A DNA stretch of 5,329 nucleotides from a bacterium (GTDB lineage: Bacteria > Bacteroidota > Bacteroidia > Cytophagales > Thermonemataceae), in the NCBI GenBank assembly GCA_025362415.1, contig JANYGM010000229.1, positions 1 to 5,329 on the forward strand, written 5' to 3'. Both the position numbers and the translations under genes were made by a program. Below the pieces are notes generated by a model that worked only from the letters and a program-made list of their open reading frames with translations, did not search any database and was not told the origin of the DNA. This document shows, in pieces, positions 1 through 5,228 of this stretch; positions within the stretch are counted from its first letter, which is position 1, and every line of letters begins with the position of its first letter.

Positions 1-1410
1 TTTTATCCAAATGAGCGTTCTTATGTAGAAAGTCCTTGCTTTAATTTTACTGACCCAACCCTTACCAAACCAATGATTTCTATGAAAGTCTGGTATGATA
101 CGGATAGAGGAAGTGATGGGGCAGTGCTTTATTCATCTATCAATGACGGTGTAACGTGGGAAGCAGTAGGAACTATCAATGAAGGCATAGAATGGTACAA
201 TACGGCGGGGATTATTGCACAACCTGGCGGACAATCTGTTGTTAATGCTTGGACAGGCAATACATTTACAGAATACAAAGTTGCTAAGTTTAACCTTGAC
301 CAATTCAAAGGGAAGCCTTCTGTGCGTTTTAGAGTGGCTTTTGGTAGCAATGCTGATAATCCTGTGGGAACTACTTTTGATGGTTTTGCTTTTGATGAAG
401 TGTTTATTGGTAATAGAAACAGAATATCTTTGTTGGAGCATTTTACTAATGCGAGTAGTTCTGAAGCAAATACAGAAAATACGGTTATCAATAATTTTCC
501 TCCTACGACAGCACAAAACGAGATTTATAATATTCAGTACCATACCAACGTACCAGGAGCAGACCCAATGAATGCAGATAATACGGCAGTTCCAAGTGCA
601 AGAGCTTTGTTTTATGGTGTGTCGCAAGTGCCAAGAACGGCTATTGATGGCACAATAGAAAACCGTAAATTCTCTGAATGGGGAACGCCAGTTTATAACA
701 AAAGAACGCTAGAAGCATCTCCTTTTGAGCTTTCTGTTGATTTTTCTTCTACTGCACAACAACTTAGATTTAAGGCTAATGTGAAGGCTTTAGAGCCATT
801 TACACGTAGAGTAATTTTGCAAACTGTTGTGATAGAACAAGAAATACTAGGAACAGCATTTACAGGTGGAAACTTTGGCGGACTTACTTTTAAGAATGTC
901 GTTAAAGGAATGATACCAAATGCCTCAGGAACACTTATTGCGCAAACTTGGTTGCAAAATACGCAGTTTCAGACTGGTGAACTTGTTTGGGCAAATATAC
1001 CAAAGATTTATAATGGTAATAAACTTGTGTTAGTTGTTTTTATACAAGACGAGGTTACAAAAGAAATCTATCAAGCTGGTTTCTTTAATATCACTACTAA
1101 TATTTCTGCACAAGACCCAACAACAGCATTAGACCCACAAACGCAGGCTCAAACGCTTGAAAATGAGTTTGTTGTTTATCCAAATCCTGCACAAAACGAG
1201 GTTTTCACAGGTTTTAGAGATGAAACTGCAGAAGATTTTAAAGTAGTTATTTTTGATAGTTATGGTAAAAGAGTAGATACTTTTACGCTTACAAAAGGAA
1301 ATAAAGGACTTTTGCTGAATACAGAAAAATATGCGTCTGGTATGTATTTCGTAGAGATTACAGGCAAGAATAACATCAAAGCAAGAAAAAAATTAGTTAT
1401 TGCTAGATAA
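1..1410 (+). CDS. Secreted T9SS-sorted protein with Omp28-like domain (3' part, 5' end outside window)
   Basis: The frame is open from base 1 to the TAA at 1408-1410, giving 469 residues of a longer protein (numbered here from the window edge). Seen: residues about 1-137 have the alternating beta pattern of the jelly-roll (MAM/concanavalin-like) modules of Bacteroidota exoproteins, including SPCFNF and DGAVLYSS. Residues about 138-370 resemble Omp28-related thioredoxin-fold proteins (LLEHFTN, YHTNVPGADPMNADN, ARALFYGVSQVPRTAIDG). The CxxC expected after LLEHFTN is replaced by a Ser/Glu/Asn stretch. After a Gln/Thr/Pro-rich linker (about 371-388), residues about 390-469 form a type A sorting domain: VYPNPAQNE, a beta-rich stretch, YASGMYFVEI, and a basic end KARKKLVIAR. 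Known: such domains direct export through the type IX system and are removed at the cell surface. Inferred: a cell-surface or released protein, substrate unknown. The first ATG in the window (73) is internal, not the start. Confidence 0.88.
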   Translation, partial: FYPNERSYVESPCFNFTDPTLTKPMISMKVWYDTDRGSDGAVLYSSINDGVTWEAVGTINEGIEWYNTAGIIAQPGGQSVVNAWTGNTFTEYKVAKFNLDQFKGKPSVRFRVAFGSNADNPVGTTFDGFAFDEVFIGNRNRISLLEHFTNASSSEANTENTVINNFPPTTAQNEIYNIQYHTNVPGADPMNADNTAVPSARALFYGVSQVPRTAIDGTIENRKFSEWGTPVYNKRTLEASPFELSVDFSSTAQQLRFKANVKALEPFTRRVILQTVVIEQEILGTAFTGGNFGGLTFKNVVKGMIPNASGTLIAQTWLQNTQFQTGELVWANIPKIYNGNKLVLVVFIQDEVTKEIYQAGFFNITTNISAQDPTTALDPQTQAQTLENEFVVYPNPAQNEVFTGFRDETAEDFKVVIFDSYGKRVDTFTLTKGNKGLLLNTEKYASGMYFVEITGKNNIKARKKLVIAR

Positions 1411-1416
1411 TTAAAC

Positions 1417-1457
1417 AAACAAAGAAGACTTCACTTTAAGTGAAGTCTTCTTTGTTT
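1417..1457 (+). terminator. Strong intrinsic terminator after the secreted-protein gene, possibly bidirectional
   Basis: Two perfect 20-base inverted arms (1417-1436 and 1438-1457) begin 7 bases after the stop codon. The innermost bases form the loop. The right arm ends in TTTGTTT and runs into more T (1455-1459), as expected of a Rho-independent terminator for the plus-strand gene. The minus strand reads out of the hairpin into GTTTGTTTAA-like sequence, so it could also stop transcripts leaving the transposase gene from the right. Confidence 0.85.
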
Positions 1458-1488
1458 TTGGTGATAAAAAGCCCCAAATTTATCTTTG
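1457..1488 (+). promoter_or_regulatory. Candidate Bacteroidota-type promoter without a downstream gene
   Basis: TATCTTTG at 1481-1488 matches the Bacteroidota -7 consensus TAnnTTTG exactly. A TTTG lies at 1457-1460, 20 bases upstream, as expected for the -33 element. The -33 element overlaps the end of the terminator T-tract. No convincing plus-strand gene follows, so transcription would run into the palindrome at 1591 and antisense to the transposase gene. In AT-rich DNA such a match can arise by chance, hence the low confidence. Confidence 0.25.
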
Positions 1489-1577
1489 CATTAGGAAAAT
1501 CAAGCATTTTTTATGGTAGTTTAAGGATAATTTTAAGATGGTTTTTACCATTGATTCAATTACTTAGTAGATTTTTG

Positions 1578-1636
1578 AGTTTAATTAAATGGTCTGACCT
1601 TCATTGCATTACGGTACAGACCAATTTAATTAAACT
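1578..1636 (+). repeat. REP-like palindrome copy 1 (32-bp core 1591-1622 plus outer arms)
   Basis: The core starts GGTCTGACC and ends GGTACAGACC. It folds as a 6-bp stem (1591-1596 with 1617-1622), a 3-bp stem (1597-1599 with 1613-1615), one unpaired A (1616) and a 13-base loop (1600-1612). Outside it, 13 bases on the left (1578-1590, AGTTTAATTAAAT) pair with 1623-1636 on the right, leaving one extra A unpaired. The hairpin is downstream of the transposase stop. Neither strand has a T-run after it, so it is not a typical intrinsic terminator. Confidence 0.85.
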
Positions 1637-1648
1637 GCGTAACATCAT

Positions 1649-2245
1649 TTATTGAAATATTTTCTTGATATTTGCCTCATCAATAACATTATAAGCTTCA
1701 TTATAAAAATCTGTATTACTAAAATTAATGTATTGAAAAGCCAAATCTTGGTTACAAAGTGTATTTTTTCTAAATCCTGCATAGTCTTTAAAAGAGGAGA
1801 ATTCCCAATCTTCTAATTTTTGTACCAAATCTGCTTTATATGGGTTTTGGTGTATATATTGAAAACAAACAAAGCCATAACTCCCTAAATCATCACAAGA
1901 AAGACATTTGCTTTTTGTTTTTTGCCTAAATAATGAACCTGTTTGGTTGTATTTTTGATTAAAATGTTGTTGTGTGTAGTTGCTTAGTATTTTTCTAAAC
2001 GCATTTGTTACATTATCAATCTCAATACCCCCTAAACGCATTTTTATTACTGATTTTTCTGTTATATCTAACAAAAAATGAAAATGGTTAGGCATCAAAC
2101 AATATGATAAAATATTACAATGAGGTTTTAAAAACTCTTCTACATTTTTCAAGAAATATTCATAATCTTTGTCATCAAAAAACAAGGTTTGTTTGTTATT
2201 TCCTTGATTATAAACATGATAGAGATTATTGGATAAAAGAACCAT
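1649..2245 (-). CDS. REP-associated tyrosine transposase (RAYT, Y1/HUH superfamily)
   Basis: Complete 198-residue protein, within the usual RAYT size range. Seen: an N-terminal LYHVYNQGNNKQTLFF block (residues 8-23); the metal-binding HUH motif in CLMPNHFHFLL (His54, His56); a FNQKYNQTGSLFRQK block (95-109) typical of the family; and YIHQNPYKADLV (130-141), which contains the probable nucleophilic tyrosine Tyr130. All catalytic elements appear intact. Known: these enzymes cut and join single-stranded DNA at REP hairpins through a 5'-phosphotyrosine link, and many are single-copy domesticated genes. The start ATG (2243-2245) fits the family N-terminus; no Shine-Dalgarno is present. The gene is on the same strand as mnmG and bracketed by palindromes, the likely substrates. 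It is AT-rich. Substrate specificity and current mobility are inference. Confidence 0.93.
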   Translation of the reverse strand: MVLLSNNLYHVYNQGNNKQTLFFDDKDYEYFLKNVEEFLKPHCNILSYCLMPNHFHFLLDITEKSVIKMRLGGIEIDNVTNAFRKILSNYTQQHFNQKYNQTGSLFRQKTKSKCLSCDDLGSYGFVCFQYIHQNPYKADLVQKLEDWEFSSFKDYAGFRKNTLCNQDLAFQYINFSNTDFYNEAYNVIDEANIKKIFQ

Positions 2246-2261
2246 AAAATAAGAATGATTG

Positions 2262-2331
2262 TTTTAGAGAAATAAATATTGGTCAGACCTTCATTGCATT
2301 ACGGTACAGACCAATATTTATTTCTCTAAAA
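2262..2331 (+). repeat. REP-like palindrome copy 2 (core 2281-2312 plus perfect outer arms)
   Basis: The core differs from copy 1 by one base (GGTCAGACC instead of GGTCTGACC at its left end), which creates an A-A mismatch in the inner stem. The outer arms are perfect: 23 bases at 2262-2284 (including GGTC) are the exact reverse complement of 2309-2331. The arm sequence (TTTTAGAGAAATAAATATT) is unlike that of copy 1. It lies 35 bp upstream of the transposase start, so it would sit in or just before that gene's leader. Confidence 0.87.
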
Positions 2332-2354
2332 TTAGTTAATTATTTGTGAATTTA

Positions 2355-2425
2355 TTTTGAATGATTATATTATGGTCTGTACCGTAGGGAAACGAAGGTC
2401 TGACCAATAATTTAATCATTCAAAA
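2355..2425 (-). repeat. REP-like palindrome copy 3, inverted (core 2374-2405 plus outer arms)
   Basis: On the minus strand the core begins GGTCAGACC and ends GGTACAGACC, the same stem-forming ends as copy 2. The loop, however, carries four substitutions (TTCGTTTCCCTAC against TTCATTGCATTAC). The outer arms 2355-2373 and 2406-2425 pair over about 19 positions (TTTTGAATGATTA core), with one mismatch and one unpaired T. It is opposite in orientation to copies 1, 2 and 4, so copies 2/3 (61 bp apart) and 3/4 (80 bp apart) each form an inverted pair of the kind called a REPIN or BIME. Confidence 0.82.
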
Positions 2426-2429
2426 ATAA

Positions 2430-2464
2430 GATTTTTTTGTTATTTCCTTAATTATAGTTATGAT
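2430..2464 (-). pseudogene. Remnant of a second RAYT gene (start region only)
   Basis: These 35 bases match 2186-2220, inside the intact transposase gene, at 29 of 35 positions. In the transposase frame they read H-N-Y-N-stop-G-N-N-K-K-I, against residues 10-20 of the intact protein (HVYNQGNNKQT); Gln14 has become TAA. The homology resumes at 2465-2485, which matches 2260-2280 at 19 of 21, and continues into palindrome copy 4. The remnant therefore lacks 39 bp present in the intact copy, including the start codon and first residues. The gap falls between two ATGAT repeats (2216-2220 and 2255-2259), as a slippage deletion would leave. On the other side the similarity stops next to the outer arm of copy 3. 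Confidence 0.72.
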
Positions 2465-2485
2465 TATTTTAGAGAAATCAATATT

Positions 2486-2517
2486 GGTCTGACCTTCATT
2501 GCATTACGGTACAGACC
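2486..2517 (+). repeat. REP-like palindrome copy 4 (core only)
   Basis: The core is identical to copy 1 in all 32 bases. Its left flank (2465-2485) is a near copy of the left arm of copy 2. Its right flank (2518-2531) is unrelated to that, so the outer arms do not pair as in copies 1-3. This suggests one side was replaced by rearrangement. It ends 27 bp downstream of the mnmG stop and, read on the minus strand, is the first hairpin an mnmG transcript would meet. No T-run follows. Confidence 0.85.
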
Positions 2518-2544
2518 TATTTAATCAAATTGAAAATCATCTCT

Positions 2545-4407
2545 CTATTTCCCTAAATAAATCATCAAAATAGAAATATCCGAAGGAGAAACCCCACTAA
2601 TACGGCTTGCCTGCCCCAATGTACTAGGACGTATTTTAACCAATTTTTGGCGTGCCTCCGTAGAAAGTGCCTTAATACGGTCATAATTAAAGTCCTCAAA
2701 AATATGAAAATCCTCTAATTTGAACATTTTAAGCACATTTTCTTGTTCTTTTACCAAATAATCTTCATATTTAATAAAAATCTCTGCTTGTTCTATTTCC
2801 TCTGGTGTATATTTTGAAAGATAATCATTCAGTTCTTTATTTACCGCAGAAAGGTCGTTGATATATAATTCAGGGCGTTTTAGAAGCGTTCCAAAACTTG
2901 CTTTCTCACGAATAGCAGAAGAATTTAAACTTAATAAGCCCTCATTGATGCTATCAGGCTGTATTTTTTTCTGTTTCAAATCATTGACAAGATGTTTTAC
3001 GTTGTTTTCCTTTGCCACAACTGCATCAAAACGCTCTTTTGATGCCAAACCAATCTCATAACCTTTGCGTGTAAGACGTAAATCTGCGTTATCCTGACGC
3101 AAAAGCAAGCGGTATTCTGCACGAGAGGTAAACATACGGTAAGGCTCATCTGTGCCTTTACTCACCAAATCATCAATCAAAACGCCAATATAAGCATCAG
3201 AACGCTTTAAAATAAATTCTGCTTTTTCTTGGATTTTATTGTGCGCATTGATACCAGCCATAAGTCCTTGACAGGCAGCCTCTTCATAACCAGTTGTACC
3301 ATTTATTTGTCCTGCAAAATAAAGATTTTCTATTATTTTGGTTTCCAAAGAAAGTTTTAGTTGCGTTGGCGGAAAATAATCATACTCAATAGCATAACCA
3401 GGACGAAACATTTTGACATTTTCAAAGCCTACCATCTGTTTTAGTGCCTTGTATTGCACGTCTTCAGGCAAAGATGATGAAAAACCATTGATATAGCATT
3501 CTACGGTATTCCAACCTTCTGGCTCAACAAAAATCTGATGACGGTCTTTGTCTGCAAAACGGTTGATTTTATCCTCAATAGAAGGGCAATAACGAGGTCC
3601 TAAGCCCTGAATACGCCCTTGAAACATAGGAGATTTCTCAAAACCCGTTTTCAAAGTTTCGTGAACAGCTGAATTAGTGTAAGTTATATGACAACTTAAC
3701 TGCTTTGTGAGTGCAGGCGTATCTGTAAACGAAAATTTACTAGGATTTTCGTCCCCTTTTTGCTCTTCCATTGCGTTATAGTTGAGCGAACGCCCATCAA
3801 TGCGTGCAGGCGTACCAGTTTTCATACGTCCAGCCTCAAAACCCAACTTCACTAATTGCTCTGTAATGCCGTAAGACGCACTTTCGCCAGTGCGCCCACC
3901 ACCAAATTGTTTTTCTCCAATATGAATAAGTCCGTTCATAAACGTCCCACTTGTCAAAATAACGGCTTTTGCAGTGATTTCTACGCCCAAACCTGTGCGC
4001 ACACCCACCACACGCCCATCTTTCACGAGCAAACTCGCTACCATATCTTGGAAAAAATCCAAATTAGGGATATTTTCTAATGTCAAACGCCATTCTTCCG
4101 CAAAACGCATACGGTCGCTTTGACAACGTGGACTCCACATTGCAGGACCTTTTGAGCGGTTAAGCATACGAAATTGTATCATTGTTTTGTCGCTGATAAT
4201 GCCAGAAAACCCTCCCAGCGCATCAATTTCACGTACTATTTGCCCTTTTGCCACGCCACCCATTGCAGGATTGCAGGACATTTGCCCAATCACTTGCATA
4301 TTCATAGTGATTAGTAAGGTTTTAGACCCCATATTTGCCGCTGCTGCTGCTGCCTCATTGCCTGCGTGTCCCGCACCCACGACAATTACATCATAATTAT
4401 CAAACAT
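2545..4407 (-). CDS. mnmG: tRNA uridine-5-carboxymethylaminomethyl(34) synthesis enzyme MnmG (GidA)
   Basis: Complete 620-residue protein, normal length for MnmG. With its GTPase partner MnmE it installs the carboxymethylaminomethyl group on wobble uridine 34 of certain tRNAs in the cytoplasm, using FAD, NADH, methylene-tetrahydrofolate and glycine. Seen: FAD-binding VIVVGAGHAG near the start (GxGxxG at 11-16); SCNPAMGGVAKGQIVREIDA (44-63) with the conserved Cys45; GPAMWSPRCQSDR (87-99); GGGRTGESASYG (169-180); LGPRYCPSIEDKINRF (269-284) with the second conserved Cys274; and YFAGQINGTTGYEEAACQG (363-381). The C-terminal helical domain ends RPSTLGQASRISGVSPSDIS, the region known to contact MnmE and tRNA. 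The start puts the FAD loop at the usual distance from the N-terminus. There is no Shine-Dalgarno. Its base composition is noticeably more GC-rich than its neighbours. No clear terminator follows; palindrome copy 4 begins 27 bp after the stop. Confidence 0.98.
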   Translation of the reverse strand: MFDNYDVIVVGAGHAGNEAAAAAANMGSKTLLITMNMQVIGQMSCNPAMGGVAKGQIVREIDALGGFSGIISDKTMIQFRMLNRSKGPAMWSPRCQSDRMRFAEEWRLTLENIPNLDFFQDMVASLLVKDGRVVGVRTGLGVEITAKAVILTSGTFMNGLIHIGEKQFGGGRTGESASYGITEQLVKLGFEAGRMKTGTPARIDGRSLNYNAMEEQKGDENPSKFSFTDTPALTKQLSCHITYTNSAVHETLKTGFEKSPMFQGRIQGLGPRYCPSIEDKINRFADKDRHQIFVEPEGWNTVECYINGFSSSLPEDVQYKALKQMVGFENVKMFRPGYAIEYDYFPPTQLKLSLETKIIENLYFAGQINGTTGYEEAACQGLMAGINAHNKIQEKAEFILKRSDAYIGVLIDDLVSKGTDEPYRMFTSRAEYRLLLRQDNADLRLTRKGYEIGLASKERFDAVVAKENNVKHLVNDLKQKKIQPDSINEGLLSLNSSAIREKASFGTLLKRPELYINDLSAVNKELNDYLSKYTPEEIEQAEIFIKYEDYLVKEQENVLKMFKLEDFHIFEDFNYDRIKALSTEARQKLVKIRPSTLGQASRISGVSPSDISILMIYLGK

Positions 4408-4411
4408 AAGT

Positions 4412-4463
4412 AATTGTGAATTTTAAATTGTGAATTATGAATGAAATACAAAGTATTCATAAT
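4412..4463. repeat. Short direct repeats and a weak hairpin in the mnmG leader
   Basis: The 83-bp gap between the lipoprotein stop and the mnmG start holds two exact 11-base direct repeats, AATTGTGAATT at 4412-4422 and 4426-4436. A 9-bp inverted repeat follows (4434-4442 with 4455-4463). On the minus strand, towards mnmG, TACTTTG occurs at about 4448-4454, one base short of the Bacteroidota -7 consensus, so a weak mnmG promoter here is possible but not shown. The hairpin lacks a T-run and is a poor terminator candidate. Confidence 0.4.
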
Positions 4464-4490
4464 CAGTTTATTATATTTTTTGTGAAGTTA

Positions 4491-5213
4491 CTAATCTCTT
4501 CCAAAAGGATATTTTACGCCACCTCCATTATACATTCTATCTAGTTTGTACTCAAACTCATTACGCATTAAATTTTTATATTTTATACTTTTTAAAGTAT
4601 CAACTAAAACATTATTATTTTTATCAAATCTAATTCTATAATTTTTATAAACGAGATTTGAAAACGAATGATTAGGCGTATAATCACTAGGCCACGAGTT
4701 AAACTGTTGAATGTTAAAAGTATCACTCTTAAAAGTAGCAAAACCTCCTATCATTGCTCCTGCATCACCCCAACACCCTAAACCAAATATGTCCTTTATG
4801 AATTTTCCTTTTGAGTCATAAAAAAGAAATTCCATAAAAGTACCACCCTCCATATTATTAGATAAACCCAAAACAAAGCAGCCATTTTCTAACTTATGAA
4901 ATGAAAATAGCCTATAATAGCTACTAGAATCTATACGAGAACCCATAAGAGAGTCTATTCCTATTTGGGAAAGTTTTTGTTTAGATACTCTTAAATTATT
5001 CTTAGATTGACTGAGTGCCGCAAAATCATCATCTCCAGGATCTAAAATAACTGGATTGTAGTATTTGTAGTGAATACCTAAGAAAGCAAGTTTATCTTGA
5101 AAATTAACAAAGACACTATCTTGTTTATTTTGTAAAGATTCTCTCTTATTTTCTTTACTTTGACAGCTAAAAGAAAAAAATAATAGTAAGAACAATCTTT
5201 GTACTGAAGTCAT
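4491..5213 (-). CDS. Probable lipoprotein of unknown function
   Basis: Complete 240-residue protein whose family I do not recognise. Seen: the N-terminus has Arg6, a hydrophobic stretch LFLLLFFSFS (7-16) and Cys17, followed by polar QSKENKRES. This looks like a lipoprotein signal peptide, though the residue at -3 from the cysteine is Ser rather than the usual Leu, so the lipobox is imperfect. The mature part is acidic and aromatic-rich. It carries DPGDDDF (58-64), a glycine-rich FGLGCWGDAGAMIGGF segment (143-158), and beta-strand-like patterns such as FYDSKGKFIKDIF and YRIRFDKNNNVLVDTL. It ends in a glycine cluster, MYNGGGVKYPFGRD. No catalytic motif is apparent. The ATG at 5211-5213 places the signal peptide correctly; no Shine-Dalgarno is seen. 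It starts 15 bp after the upstream gene, suggesting cotranscription. It is much more AT-rich than mnmG: bases 4561-4620 hold 8 G/C of 60, against 32 of 60 in bases 3781-3840. Confidence 0.75.
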   Translation of the reverse strand: MTSVQRLFLLLFFSFSCQSKENKRESLQNKQDSVFVNFQDKLAFLGIHYKYYNPVILDPGDDDFAALSQSKNNLRVSKQKLSQIGIDSLMGSRIDSSSYYRLFSFHKLENGCFVLGLSNNMEGGTFMEFLFYDSKGKFIKDIFGLGCWGDAGAMIGGFATFKSDTFNIQQFNSWPSDYTPNHSFSNLVYKNYRIRFDKNNNVLVDTLKSIKYKNLMRNEFEYKLDRMYNGGGVKYPFGRD

Positions 5214-5228
5214 ATTTGCATTTAGTTT

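Larger units (their letters stand above)
1578..2331 (-). mobile_element. RAYT element: transposase gene bounded by two palindromic repeats
   Basis: An intact Y1/HUH transposase gene (1649-2245) is bracketed by two nearly identical 32-bp palindromic elements in the same orientation, at 1591-1622 (27 bp past its stop) and 2281-2312 (35 bp before its start). The limits given include the outer paired arms of both palindromes. No target-site duplication is visible at the outer edges, as expected for single-strand HUH transposition but also uninformative. Known: RAYTs are linked to REP/REPIN palindromes in many bacteria and are usually domesticated single-copy genes. Inferred: the 32-bp palindromes are the cognate REP-like sequences of this enzyme. 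Exact ends are uncertain because two further palindromes and a RAYT fragment lie immediately to the right (to 2517). Confidence 0.6.

Noticed and set aside
129..627. Open frames on both strands inside the secreted-protein gene
   Set aside because: They overlap a well-supported coding sequence in other frames and show no domain features.
1591..1622. tRNA or other structured RNA gene
   Set aside because: The folded core is only a 32-base stem-loop; no cloverleaf or other known RNA signature is present.
1440..1655. Open plus-strand frame of 71 codons
   Set aside because: It begins inside the terminator hairpin, runs through palindrome copy 1, and encodes a low-complexity, AT-driven peptide with no family resemblance.
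1578..2331. Classical DDE insertion sequence with terminal inverted repeats and target-site duplication
   Set aside because: The transposase has HUH/Tyr motifs, the bordering repeats are in direct orientation, and no duplication is visible at the edges.
1591..2517. CRISPR array
   Set aside because: There are only four copies, irregularly spaced (one gap holds a whole gene), one is inverted, each is a palindrome with its own arms, and no cas gene is present.
1578..2517. Palindromes as ordinary intrinsic terminators
   Set aside because: None is followed by a T-run on either strand, and the sequence is conserved between copies, which terminators do not require.
2858..4396. Plus-strand open frames opposite mnmG
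   Set aside because: They are antisense to a clear full-length mnmG and have no recognisable content.
4434..4463. Terminator after the lipoprotein gene
   Set aside because: The hairpin is AT-only in its stem, has a long loop and lacks a following T-run in the direction of transcription.
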